The notes under the pieces were generated by a model. That model was not told the origin of the DNA. It did not search any database and was given only the letters and a program-made list of their open reading frames with translations. From assembly GCA_002424525.1 (NCBI GenBank), contig DIKJ01000206.1, positions 1-21,759 of the forward strand: a stretch of 21,759 nt of DNA, written 5' to 3'. Below are positions 1-8,489 of the stretch, one piece after another. This stretch comes from Bacteroidales bacterium UBA5621 (GTDB lineage: Bacteria; Bacteroidota; Bacteroidia; Bacteroidales; VadinHA17). A program made the translations under genes and the position numbers. Every line of letters begins with the position of its first letter. Within the stretch, counting starts at the first letter, position 1.

Positions 1-2
1 AC

Positions 3-347
3 AGCAGCTGGACATGCACCACGGGTGGACCGGGGAATATAGGCTTCGTGGCATACTATGACTTCAAGCCGGGCTTTGTCGGAAAGATTTATCTCTCTGC
101 TGGAACCAATCCGGCAACCGGAGACCTCACCAAACCGATGGGCAACATTACAGTCTCTGACGTTGACAGCGATGGCCTCTGGGAGGTGACTGTTGATAAC
201 TCAGACAGGCCTGATCTGCTATTTACCGATGCATATCTTTATGTGGGGACACTGGCGGGGTATACCGGTTTATACTACACCGCATTCCCAATTAAAACAG
301 GTGTGATCACACCCGTAGCTCCGCTGATATTCCAGCTGACTTTTTAA
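3..347 (+). CDS. C-terminal end of an unrecognised protein (5' truncated by window edge)
   Basis: The reading frame is open from the first bases of the window (first full codon at position 3) to a TAA at 345-347, so only the last 114 residues are visible. A GTG at 48 lies inside this open frame and need not be the start. The visible part is rich in Gly, Thr, Tyr and Asp, with no membrane segment and no cysteine apart from one near the edge. It reads like a beta-rich domain of an extracellular or structural protein. It ends in LIFQLTF without a T9SS sorting domain. I do not recognise the family. It is followed by hairpins at 367-383, 406-432 and 573-600, which fits the end of a plus-strand transcription unit. 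Confidence 0.6.
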   Translation, partial: SSWTCTTGGPGNIGFVAYYDFKPGFVGKIYLSAGTNPATGDLTKPMGNITVSDVDSDGLWEVTVDNSDRPDLLFTDAYLYVGTLAGYTGLYYTAFPIKTGVITPVAPLIFQLTF

Positions 348-405
348 TAGCTGAGATTACAGGAGGACCGGGAAGTTTCCGGTTCGGTTAAAGAATTGAC
401 ATAAG

Positions 406-432
406 AGAGGCTGTCCTGTCCGGACAGCCTCT
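406..432. terminator. Perfect 11-bp stem hairpin, possible terminator or intergenic hairpin repeat
   Basis: AGAGGCTGTCC (406-416) pairs perfectly with GGACAGCCTCT (422-432) around a TGTCC loop. The hairpin is followed by TAACATTC rather than a T-run, so it is a weak intrinsic terminator on its own. A smaller hairpin, ACCGGG/TCCGGT, lies just upstream at 367-383. An inverted near-copy of the 406-432 element sits at the far right end of the window (21736-21759). Confidence 0.5.
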
Positions 433-572
433 TAACATTCAGATAAAGCTATTGATTTGGGTTTAATGAATTCTTAATAGACCATTAATTCAATATTAAC
501 TAAGTACGTGTTATTTAATAATAAGTTTACTCTATGAAATTTGGGTTTTTTCATATAAGGTTAGTTTAGGGT

Positions 573-607
573 GACAGGGCCGGAAATTTCCGGCCCTGTC
601 GTTTTTT
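573..607 (+). terminator. Rho-independent terminator
   Basis: Bases 573-600 form a perfect 28-nt palindrome (14 + 14: GACAGGGCCGGAAA and its complement), followed at once by GTTTTTT. This is a textbook intrinsic terminator for plus-strand transcripts arriving from the left. On the minus strand the hairpin is preceded by an A-run and followed by no T-run, so it is a weaker stop for the kinase operon that ends at 611. The rest of 348-610 is AT-rich with no ORF I would support. Confidence 0.8.
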
Positions 608-610
608 ATT

Positions 611-2476
611 TTAACCCGGAATAGAAAAGACGAATTCACTTCCCTGGTTAAGGATACTGTTAACCCATATCTTCCCTCCGTGAATCTCAACAAACTCTTT
701 ACATATTTTCAACCCGAGTCCTGTTCCCTGTTCCATGTTTGTCCCGGGTTTTGTAGAGATGCTATCCCTTCTGAATAAATCATTGACCTGATCATCAGAG
801 ATGCCGATACCGGTATCTTTCACTGAGATGTCCGCTCCATTTCCATGCTCAACAGCACTAACTTCAACGTTACCTGAATTGTAGGTAAATTTAATTGCAT
901 TGCCCAACAAATTTCTGAGGACCGTGTTCAGCATATTCTTATCCGCGAAGATGATTATTTCGTCTTTTACGTTGTCGACCATCCTGATGTTCTTCCTTTC
1001 GGCTGCCATTCTCAAATCAGACATATTTGTTGCTATTAAGCTATGAAGGTTTACCCGTTCGGGGTTAAACTTCAGTAATCCGGTCTGAGATCTTGACCAG
1101 GCAAGTAAATTCTGCAAAACCTCAAATCCACCCTTGGCAGAGTCGTTTAAAATCACTGCAAGTTCTTTTATCTTTTCAGGGCTCATCCTATCTATATTAT
1201 TGTTTAACAGCTCTGTAGCACCCAACAGGCTCGTGAATGGATTTTTCAGATCATGGGCTATTATGTTAAAGAATTTATCTTTTGCATTATTGATTTCTTT
1301 CAGGCTGCTTTCACTTTTTTTAAGTGATTCCTCTATCTTATGCCGTTCTATTAATTCCTGGTTCAACCTGTAGTTCGATGATTCGAGGTCAAGAGTCCGC
1401 ATCCTTACTTTATTCTCCAGTTCCTTGTTTAAATTCCTGTACCTCGATTCACTTAATCTAAGCTCGGTCTCAATTGTTTTTCTCAGGGCGCATAAGGATG
1501 CCTGATAACATATTGCCTCAACAATGTCTGCATCATCACCCTGAACCGGGTCCGACGTAAATATTAATATTCCTCCGTAACTCCTGCCGTTTTTTACAAT
1601 ACCGACTGCATATACATTCAGATCAGGTCCATTCAAATGAGGTTGTATCTCCGGATTCCCATCATCCCGAAAAAGATAAGTCTGAATGTCATCAGACATC
1701 CTTTGAAGTTTTCCCTCATTGAAGAGATTCCTCATCTCGTTCTTTACAGGGTTGGCTGACAAGAATTTTTCACGAAATTCAACATCAGTAATTGGTTTGG
1801 TTGGGTCAAGCCAGGGCTTAAAATATTCAAATCCTGACGTATGACTTCTTTTATGATTATTTGATTCAATGCCAATCACTCCAACATTATCCAGTAAAAT
1901 ACGTATATCGTTGCACGATTCCGTGAATATGGCCGGGATGTCTTTGCATTCATTGATAGCTGCAGTAGCTGAAGACAGCAGTGAAAACTGCCTGGCCTTC
2001 TTTTTTAACAGTCTTTGGATTTTTTTCCTTTCAATGCTATAAATAATTGCATGCAGGATGACATCGCTTGTCAGGTTGTTTTTCACCAGGTAATCCTGAG
2101 CCCCCTCCCTGAGTGCCGCAAGTGCAGTGTCTCTGTCATCGAGTCCTGTCATCACCACTATTGGCGAATTATTGTCAAAATCCTGTATTCTTCTGACCGT
2201 TTCGAGGCCTACGCTGTCCGGCAGGCCAAGATCCAGCAATATGACGTCAAATTCATTGCCGGGAAAGAGTGAAAGTGTGTCTTTAAGCGAAACCGCCAGG
2301 CTTAGTGAAAAACCGATACCTGAAGATTTCAACAGTTCCTTTACCAGGAGAGCATCTCCCGGGTTATCTTCAATAAGCAGGATTGAATATGTCTTTTCGG
2401 TCAACAAAGTCTCCTGACTGAGAATATCCGCCCTCAAGTCGGCATTTGTCCTAACTACATTATTCGTTTCAGGCAT
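611..2476 (-). CDS. Receiver-first hybrid histidine kinase (REC-GAF-like-HisKA-HATPase)
   Basis: A soluble signalling protein of 621 aa with no membrane segment. A receiver domain (about residues 30-150) has the acidic pair at E36/D37, phospho-acceptor D82 (in LLDLGLPD) and K132. A GAF-like region (about 165-335) and a coiled coil (about 335-400) follow. The kinase core has H408 in AHDLKNP, an N-box with N526, DTGIGIS at 554-560 and the G2 box GTGLGL near 584. A REC-first order suggests that an upstream phosphodonor controls the kinase. I chose ATG 2474-2476, which overlaps the stop of the preceding receiver gene by 8 nt; the longer frame would need a TTG at 2515 and a 47-nt overlap. It is the last gene of the three-gene signalling operon. 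The signal sensed cannot be read from the sequence. Confidence 0.9.
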   Translation of the reverse strand: MPETNNVVRTNADLRADILSQETLLTEKTYSILLIEDNPGDALLVKELLKSSGIGFSLSLAVSLKDTLSLFPGNEFDVILLDLGLPDSVGLETVRRIQDFDNNSPIVVMTGLDDRDTALAALREGAQDYLVKNNLTSDVILHAIIYSIERKKIQRLLKKKARQFSLLSSATAAINECKDIPAIFTESCNDIRILLDNVGVIGIESNNHKRSHTSGFEYFKPWLDPTKPITDVEFREKFLSANPVKNEMRNLFNEGKLQRMSDDIQTYLFRDDGNPEIQPHLNGPDLNVYAVGIVKNGRSYGGILIFTSDPVQGDDADIVEAICYQASLCALRKTIETELRLSESRYRNLNKELENKVRMRTLDLESSNYRLNQELIERHKIEESLKKSESSLKEINNAKDKFFNIIAHDLKNPFTSLLGATELLNNNIDRMSPEKIKELAVILNDSAKGGFEVLQNLLAWSRSQTGLLKFNPERVNLHSLIATNMSDLRMAAERKNIRMVDNVKDEIIIFADKNMLNTVLRNLLGNAIKFTYNSGNVEVSAVEHGNGADISVKDTGIGISDDQVNDLFRRDSISTKPGTNMEQGTGLGLKICKEFVEIHGGKIWVNSILNQGSEFVFSIPG

Positions 2477-2972
2477 TATCTTTTTCGGATTTTTTGACTC
2501 TGACCTCACTGTCAACTTTCATTGCGTTCGACCTTGGGGGAAGTTTTACGATGGAAAACCAGAAATCTTCAATAGACCTGACCACATCTATAAACTGGTC
2601 GAGGTCTATCGGTTTTGTTATGTAGCAATTGGCATGAAGATTATATGATTTCAGAATATCTTCCTCCGCCTGGGATATGGTCATGACCACTACCGGGATA
2701 TGCTTAAGATTATCATCATTTTTAATCTCCGAAAGCACCTCCCGTCCATCTTTTTTTGGAAGGTTAAGGTCAAGGATTATAAGATCCGGTTTATGTTCAT
2801 TTTTGTACTTGCCCCGGTTGTGAAGGAAATCAAGAGCCTCAACACCATCATTTACTATTGAAAGGGAATTGATAATTTTGTTATAATTCAGAACCTCCCT
2901 TATAAGCCTTGCGTCTCCTGCATTGTCCTCCACAACCAGGATATCAACTGACTCAATTATAGTGTTTCTCAT
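2469..2972 (-). CDS. Stand-alone response regulator receiver, Rcp1-like
   Basis: A single receiver domain of 167 aa with no output domain. The acidic pair is at E15/D16, phospho-acceptor D68 lies in IILDLNLP, T98 follows VVVM, and K120 lies in YITKP. The helix and insert layout (NDGVEALDFLHNRGKY) resembles Rcp1-type regulators, which serve phytochrome-like and other PAS/GAF kinases. It starts 10 nt after the stop of the 1263-aa kinase and its 3' end overlaps the start of the next kinase, so the three genes are almost certainly co-transcribed. The likely role is phosphotransfer between the large membrane kinase and the REC-first kinase (inference). About 25 residues beyond the receiver are charged and probably disordered. 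Confidence 0.9.
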   Translation of the reverse strand: MRNTIIESVDILVVEDNAGDARLIREVLNYNKIINSLSIVNDGVEALDFLHNRGKYKNEHKPDLIILDLNLPKKDGREVLSEIKNDDNLKHIPVVVMTISQAEEDILKSYNLHANCYITKPIDLDQFIDVVRSIEDFWFSIVKLPPRSNAMKVDSEVRVKKSEKDNA

Positions 2973-2982
2973 TGGCTTGATA

Positions 2983-5900
2983 TTATTGTTTTCTTATTGT
3001 AAAATAGAATACAGATCCTTTGCCTGGCGATGAATCGATCCATATCTTACCTCCATGTCTGTCGATAATGCGTTTGCAGATTGCAAGGCCAATGCCGGTA
3101 CCCCCGAATTCTTCTTTTGAATGCAATCTCTGAAAAATCTGGAATACCCTGGTGAAATACTGAGGTTCAATCCCTATCCCGTTATCACTGACAGAAAACA
3201 GATAATTATGGTTTTCCTCCAGGGCCGATATATGTATCCTTGGAGAAGTTTTACAGAATTTTATCGCATTGTCAATCAGATTCTGCAGGAGCTGAACAAT
3301 CTGTCTTTCATCTGCTAAAACGACAGGCAGTTCGTCACTGGTAATCAGGGCACTCGTTTCCGCAATTTTAATATTCAGGTTAAAAATAACCTGACCCAGG
3401 ATGGCTTGCATGCTGCATAATGAAAACTTGTTACCTCTTGTCTCAACACGTGAGTATTCGAGAAGGCCGTTGATAAGAAGCTGCATCCTGATGGCTCCGT
3501 CAACTGCAAACTGAATGAACTCCTGGGCATCTTTGTCGAGTTTATCATGGTACCTCTTCGATAGAAGCTGGGTGAAGCTTGAGACCATTCTCAAGGGTTC
3601 CTGGAGGTCGTGGGATGCCACATAGGCAAATTGCTCCAGGTCTTTGTTCGAACGGAGTAAATTTTCATTCAGCAAAAACAAAGCCCGTTCGGTACCTTTC
3701 TTCATTTCTGTTATATCAAAACAGACACCTGTCATCTTCAAAGGTTTGCCACCTATATCTTTCTTTACGAGTGCTTTGATACTGATATAGTTAATATTAT
3801 CATCATTATGACGTATTCTGAATATCGTTTCAAGAGGGTTTCCATCAGTAAGAGCCAGTTGAAAGGCATCGCGGACATACGGAAGATCCTCTTCGTGAAT
3901 GATTTTTTCAAATACATCCAAACTCTTTGCTGAAAATTCCGTATCCAGGCTGAAGATTTTATTCGATCTCTTATCCAGGTCGATCCGATCGTTTATTATA
4001 TCCCATTCCCAAATACCAATATTCCCGTTCTCCAGGGCAATTTCCAGTTTTTCCTTGGATTCCTTCAGTGCCTTATCGGCGTTAATCCGATCGGTAATAT
4101 CGATCATAATCACCTGTATTGCCGGGCCATCTTCATCGTCTATCCTTGCCGCCACTACCTCTACATCCTTTATTGATCCGTCTGACCTGACGATTTGCTC
4201 CACCTCCATCGGGACACTCTCCCCCTTAAGCAACTTTTCTATCCTGGCCTGTACCATCTGGTGGGAGTCGGGATGCAGAATCTCGAACGGAGATTTGCCT
4301 ATGATCTCTTCCGCGGTGGCCGCACCCAACAGCTTACAGGCTGCAGAATTTAACATTACAATTTTATTTTCCCTGTTAACATAACTCGCTCCCGGTGAAA
4401 GTTCCATCAGCCGTCTGTATCTTTCTTCACTCTTCCTGATGGATTCTTCATTTCTTACCCGTGTCATTGCTATTGCCACCTGGTCAGTAACATCCTTCAT
4501 CATTGATGTCTCTTCCTCGCTGAGGCTTATCCGGGAAGTCGATCCGAATGAAACTGTACCTATCACCCTGCCCCCGGAAAGGATAGGATGGCATGCATAA
4601 GATTTAATCCCAAATGATTTCAGCAAATCAGTCCTGCAATCATTTGACTCAGGTATGTTTTCCAGGATTACTCTTACTCCGTCCCTGACAACGCTCCCGC
4701 ATATTGAAACCCCTATGTCAAGCCATTCTATTTCTCTTGCCGATGCTTCCGGAATCCCGGCATAAGAATTCAGGTGGAGCCTTCCATTCTTATCGTCAAG
4801 AAGAAAGTTGAAAAAGATCTGACAATCGAGAAATTTCATCACCTTTAAGCCTAATGAACTGATCAAATCCTGTGGGTTTTTGCTTGCCAGAAGATCAGCT
4901 GCCGTTTGGGAAAGTATTTCATTGCGTTCACTTGTCTTCTGTAATTTAAGGTCCATCAATTTATGATCTGTAATGTCATGGACCATTCCCACTGATTTTA
5001 AAATTTGCCCGTCGATATTCCTGATGTGATTGCACTTTTCAAATAAATATCGAATTTCACCAGTATCCCTTTTAATAATTCTGTGTTCAACTTCATAAGT
5101 ATCCCGCCCGTTTCTTATGGAATCCATATATGCCCTGTTAACATAATCCCTGTCATCAGGATGTATCAAATCGAGAAAAGATTCATAACCCAGATTATTC
5201 TCTTTGGGGGACAGTCCGAAAATATCGTATGTCGCCTCATCCCATCTAAGTTTAGCCCCCGTCACATCAAGCTCCCAGCTTCCAAGCAGAGCCATCTTTT
5301 GTGTTGAACTTAACTGTTGGTTGGCAGAATAAAGCTCTGCCGTCCGGTCTCTCACTCTTTCTTCAAGTTCAACATTTAACCTTACGAGGTTTGCCTCGGC
5401 TTCCTTCAGGCTGGTTATGTCGATTCCCATCTCCATAATAAGCTGTGAGCCATCAGAATCAACGTAGGGGAAATCATAAATTGAATAAATATGACCATCA
5501 GGACCTGTCCATTCCCATTCGTGTTCTTTATTTTCCTTAAAGACCTTGAAGGATTCACATGTTTCACAGGGTTCAGAGCGGTTAAACAGAAACTGGTAAC
5601 ACCTTCTGCCTCCGGATGCACCAAAGCGCTCACGGAAATATTTATTCGAATATGCTACCTGATAATCAGGTGTTAACAGGATTATATATGCCGGAATCAT
5701 CTCAAGAAGACCCTCCAGACGCTTACGCTCTGCTATCACGTTCTTCTCGGCATTTATTCTCTCTTTTATTTCAATATCAAGAACCTGGTTCAGATTAATC
5801 AGTTCCGCGGTTCTTTCCTTTACCCTGCTTTCAAGCTCATCATATGACTTTTGTAAATTTTCGTCCGCAATCAGTCTTTTATTGTCAGTTATTGTTAAAG

Positions 5901-6774
5901 ATCTGGCTGCTATCCAGATTAACAAAATAAAACAGAATATGTATGCTGCAGTCATAAAGACTACGCCCTCCACCGAGTTAACTATTTGCTTCTGTTCTCC
6001 GAATATATGGAGCCATCCGATAAAAATCGGAATCAGTACTACCCACGGGATAAGACGCCTTGCCATTATTCCGCCAATGTCACTGCCTGCAAACACCTTC
6101 ATAATCCAGGTATCGGTCCGCACTAAATAAATCGCGATGCATGTAGCGCAGAATGATATTCCCGAGTTCAATGCCACAGGGTTATTATAAAAATCATGAA
6201 TTGACAGAGCACCCAGGAGATAGCTTGCCGGTATCATGAAGGCTATTGCAGACACCGGGAAAAGCAATATGTGTCCAAAGTTTGCAGTGTAATAATTAGC
6301 AGAAGCAAGCAAAATAAGAATGACCCCGATCAGGGAAAAGATAACTGCCGACAATAAGGACATCATATGGTCCGGCGAAAGTAATTGTCCAAGTACAGGA
6401 ACATTTGCAAAAATGCCGGGCAACCCTGGCCTGGTACCGGACCAGCTTATTATTGTCAATGAACCGACAACAACCAGAAAAATTCCGGCAATTACCAGGC
6501 TGATTTTCTTTATGCTGTCTGACAGCCGCAAAAAAGAAATTATAAGTGCAAGGGATGTAACAAGGAAACAGAAAGAAGTAACTACTTTCATGGACGGCCA
6601 GACGTATCCCATATCTTTAAGCCAGTTCAATCCAAAAGTCCAGCCAACAAAATCCAGAAGACTGATTGTTACTACCAGTCCAATGCAAATCCACGCGATA
6701 AAACTTTTCCGTTGAGGCAGGTTTACCGACTTCCGTTTTTTTTCCACGGGCTGACCTTTATTCATTGTCTGCAT
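2983..6774 (-). CDS. Membrane multi-PAS/GAF sensor histidine kinase
   Basis: A 1263-aa kinase. The N-terminus holds about eight predicted membrane helices between residues 24 and 291, with no large periplasmic domain, as in MASE-type sensor regions. A coiled coil (about 295-350) leads to a PAS domain (about 350-455) with clustered cysteines (C392, C403, C406). A second coiled coil, PAS 2 (about 490-605), GAF (about 612-772), PAS 3 (about 783-895) and PAS 4 (about 905-1025) follow. The catalytic core has H1055 in SHDLQEP, N1165/N1169 in NLIDNAIKF, DNGIGI from D1197 and GGTGIGL at 1224-1230. It has no receiver of its own, and the receiver gene follows after 10 nt. The gene starts 117 bp from the divergent OmpR-type regulator, so it is a candidate partner for it, though not proven. 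Start ATG 6772-6774; the ATG at residue 4 is an alternative. Confidence 0.93.
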   Translation of the reverse strand: MQTMNKGQPVEKKRKSVNLPQRKSFIAWICIGLVVTISLLDFVGWTFGLNWLKDMGYVWPSMKVVTSFCFLVTSLALIISFLRLSDSIKKISLVIAGIFLVVVGSLTIISWSGTRPGLPGIFANVPVLGQLLSPDHMMSLLSAVIFSLIGVILILLASANYYTANFGHILLFPVSAIAFMIPASYLLGALSIHDFYNNPVALNSGISFCATCIAIYLVRTDTWIMKVFAGSDIGGIMARRLIPWVVLIPIFIGWLHIFGEQKQIVNSVEGVVFMTAAYIFCFILLIWIAARSLTITDNKRLIADENLQKSYDELESRVKERTAELINLNQVLDIEIKERINAEKNVIAERKRLEGLLEMIPAYIILLTPDYQVAYSNKYFRERFGASGGRRCYQFLFNRSEPCETCESFKVFKENKEHEWEWTGPDGHIYSIYDFPYVDSDGSQLIMEMGIDITSLKEAEANLVRLNVELEERVRDRTAELYSANQQLSSTQKMALLGSWELDVTGAKLRWDEATYDIFGLSPKENNLGYESFLDLIHPDDRDYVNRAYMDSIRNGRDTYEVEHRIIKRDTGEIRYLFEKCNHIRNIDGQILKSVGMVHDITDHKLMDLKLQKTSERNEILSQTAADLLASKNPQDLISSLGLKVMKFLDCQIFFNFLLDDKNGRLHLNSYAGIPEASAREIEWLDIGVSICGSVVRDGVRVILENIPESNDCRTDLLKSFGIKSYACHPILSGGRVIGTVSFGSTSRISLSEEETSMMKDVTDQVAIAMTRVRNEESIRKSEERYRRLMELSPGASYVNRENKIVMLNSAACKLLGAATAEEIIGKSPFEILHPDSHQMVQARIEKLLKGESVPMEVEQIVRSDGSIKDVEVVAARIDDEDGPAIQVIMIDITDRINADKALKESKEKLEIALENGNIGIWEWDIINDRIDLDKRSNKIFSLDTEFSAKSLDVFEKIIHEEDLPYVRDAFQLALTDGNPLETIFRIRHNDDNINYISIKALVKKDIGGKPLKMTGVCFDITEMKKGTERALFLLNENLLRSNKDLEQFAYVASHDLQEPLRMVSSFTQLLSKRYHDKLDKDAQEFIQFAVDGAIRMQLLINGLLEYSRVETRGNKFSLCSMQAILGQVIFNLNIKIAETSALITSDELPVVLADERQIVQLLQNLIDNAIKFCKTSPRIHISALEENHNYLFSVSDNGIGIEPQYFTRVFQIFQRLHSKEEFGGTGIGLAICKRIIDRHGGKIWIDSSPGKGSVFYFTIRKQ

Positions 6775-6858
6775 CGTGAATGCTGGAAAAGAATTAATTT
6801 AATAATCCTGTATGAAACATCGTCTTTCCTTGATCTAGTAAATCTATTAATAAATTAT

Positions 6859-6866
6859 TAAATTTG
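6859..6866 (+). promoter_or_regulatory. Possible Bacteroidota -7 box for the first OmpR-type regulator
   Basis: TAAATTTG matches the Bacteroidota -7 consensus TAnnTTTG and lies 25 nt before ATG 6892. The best -33 candidate, CTTG at 6829-6832, is 26 nt upstream and weak. The 117-bp divergent region 6775-6891 must also carry the promoter of the kinase operon on the other strand, for which I see no clear box. Confidence 0.4.
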
Positions 6867-6891
6867 TTGATATTTAAAGCCGATTTTTACC

Positions 6892-7569
6892 ATGAGAGTT
6901 CTATTAGTTGAGGATGATTTGAAAATTTCAACTTTTGTAAAAATTGGGCTTGAAAGCAATGACTTTATTGTAGATCTGGCATATAACAGCCAGGAGGCTG
7001 AAAAACTCGCACTCTCGAGAAAGTATGATATCATGATTCTTGACATAGTAATACCCGGCATTTCGGGTTTTGAATTATGTAAGGTCATAAGAAACAATAA
7101 TATACTCACCCCTATCATTCTCCTCACATCACTTGATTCCATTGCAGACAAGCTCGAGGGATTTGATTGCGGGGCAGATGACTACATGATCAAACCATTC
7201 ATCTTTCAGGAGCTCCTGGCCCGTATTAACGCATTGAATCGCAGAGTCAAGTCAACAAGCGTAAAACCGTCTCTAAAAATTGCCGACCTTGAGGTTGATT
7301 CCATCAGGAAAAAAGTCCGGAGGGGAGGAAATGAAATTGTCCTGACTGCAATTGAATACAGGATCCTGGAACTGCTTATTGAAAACAAGGAAAAGGTCTT
7401 TGACAGGATCAGTATAGCCGAAAAAATATGGGGATTTTCTTTTAATTCGGGAACAAACGTTATTGATGTACATCTTGCATCACTCAGGAAAAAAATCGAT
7501 AAGGATTTTGATATTAAGCTTATACATACAAGGAGAGGGCTTGGATTTGTCATTAGCGAAAATGGATAA
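6892..7569 (+). CDS. OmpR/PhoB-family response regulator (copy 1 of a tandem pair)
   Basis: A DNA-binding response regulator of 225 aa. The receiver domain (1-120) has the acidic residues in EDD (7-9), phospho-acceptor D51 in LDIVIPG, T79 in LLTS and K101 in IKPF. The C-terminal winged-helix domain (about 127-222) has the recognition-helix segment NSGTNVIDVHLASLRKK and the closing IHTRRGLGF hairpin seen in CusR/CopR/PhoB-like regulators. No histidine kinase lies in the same orientation next to it; the nearest is the divergent 1263-aa kinase. A paralogue of identical length begins 126 nt downstream. In Bacteroidota and Proteobacteria, regulators of this type often control cus/cop efflux genes, which would fit this window, but the target is inferred. 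Confidence 0.93.
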   Translation: MRVLLVEDDLKISTFVKIGLESNDFIVDLAYNSQEAEKLALSRKYDIMILDIVIPGISGFELCKVIRNNNILTPIILLTSLDSIADKLEGFDCGADDYMIKPFIFQELLARINALNRRVKSTSVKPSLKIADLEVDSIRKKVRRGGNEIVLTAIEYRILELLIENKEKVFDRISIAEKIWGFSFNSGTNVIDVHLASLRKKIDKDFDIKLIHTRRGLGFVISENG

Positions 7570-7668
7570 TGTTTTTGGCTCCGGCCACTTATTCATTTAA
7601 ATGTATGAGTTAATTCAATCTTCATAAAAGTTTAACGCATATTTAGCCTCTTCCACTGGTTGTACTCC

Positions 7669-7676
7669 TAATTTTG
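7669..7676 (+). promoter_or_regulatory. Possible Bacteroidota -7 box for the second OmpR-type regulator
   Basis: TAATTTTG matches TAnnTTTG and lies 19 nt before ATG 7696. A TTTA at 7642-7645 is placed 27 nt upstream, near the expected -33 position (consensus TTTG). This suggests the second regulator can be transcribed independently of the first. Confidence 0.4.
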
Positions 7677-7695
7677 ATTATTAAGATCGAATTTA

Positions 7696-8373
7696 ATGAG
7701 ATTACTCCTGGTAGAGGATGACCCGAAAATTTCGGCATTTATTAAAATAGGGCTGGAGAGCAATAATTATAGTGTTGACGTTGCTTACGACAGCTCTCTT
7801 GCCGAAAGGCTTGCCCTTTCAAGAAAATACGATGTCATAATACTTGATGTCGTGATCCCCGGAATTTCCGGATTCGATCTTTGCAAAAACATCAGGAACA
7901 ACAATATAATGGCTCCTGTTCTTTTACTCACATCCCTTGATTCAATCGAAGATAAACTGACCGGATTTAATTCCGGTGCCGATGATTACCTGGTCAAACC
8001 CTTTAGCTTTCAGGAGCTGCTTGCCCGGCTGAAAGCTCTGAACAGAAGAAACGGTGATCTGACAATAAAGCAGGTTCTCAGAACCGCTGATCTCGAAATT
8101 GATACAAGTTCCAGGAAAGTCAGAAGAGGCGGGAAGGAAATTCTTCTGACGGCAACTGAATATAAGATACTGGAATTATTCATGGAAAACCGTGAGAAAG
8201 TATTTGACCGTATGCTTATTGCAGAAAAGATTTGGGGATTTTCATTTAATTCAGGCACAAACATTATTGATGTACATATAAATTCTATCAGGAAGAAAAT
8301 CGATAAAGACTTCACTCCCAAGCTTATTCATACAAGGAAGGGCTTTGGGTATGTGCTTGGTGAAGAGGAATGA
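7696..8373 (+). CDS. OmpR/PhoB-family response regulator (copy 2 of a tandem pair)
   Basis: A 225-aa regulator that aligns with the preceding gene end to end without gaps, with about 158 of 225 residues identical (my hand count, about 70%). The phospho-acceptor D51 (LDVVIPG), T79, K101 and the acidic EDD cluster are all kept. The recognition segment NSGTNIIDVHINSIRKK differs from copy 1 at only a few positions. Differences concentrate in the linker (about 118-137) and in scattered receiver positions such as 92-93 and 99-100. This pattern fits duplication followed by change in signal input or dimerisation while DNA specificity stays close. It ends 63 nt before the bidirectional terminator. Confidence 0.93.
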   Translation: MRLLLVEDDPKISAFIKIGLESNNYSVDVAYDSSLAERLALSRKYDVIILDVVIPGISGFDLCKNIRNNNIMAPVLLLTSLDSIEDKLTGFNSGADDYLVKPFSFQELLARLKALNRRNGDLTIKQVLRTADLEIDTSSRKVRRGGKEILLTATEYKILELFMENREKVFDRMLIAEKIWGFSFNSGTNIIDVHINSIRKKIDKDFTPKLIHTRKGFGYVLGEEE

Positions 8374-8436
8374 TCATAATCAATCAAACGCAAAACAGCA
8401 CCCCTGCATAGTTTTAATTGAAGAACCGCATGTAAA

Positions 8437-8471
8437 AAAAGGAGGTTGACCGTCAGGGTCAACCTCCTTTT
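8437..8471. terminator. Bidirectional rho-independent terminator between convergent genes
   Basis: AAAAGGAGGTTGACC (8437-8451) pairs perfectly with GGTCAACCTCCTTTT (8457-8471) around a five-base loop. It has a run of A on the left and T on the right, so each strand reads as stem plus U-tract. It lies between the plus-strand regulator ending at 8373 and the minus-strand oxidase ending at 8490, and serves both. Confidence 0.9.
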
Positions 8472-8489
8472 AGTTTAGCAGAAATTTAT

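Noticed and set aside
2477..2515. Upstream TTG start extending the REC-first kinase by 13 residues
   Set aside because: It would overlap the preceding gene by 47 nt with a rare start codon; the ATG at 2476 gives an 8-nt overlap typical of coupled genes.
6870..7648. Shared ATATTTA...GCC motif upstream of both OmpR genes as an autoregulatory operator
   Set aside because: It is short and AT-rich, and sits at different places relative to the two -7 boxes (near the start site versus the -33 region).
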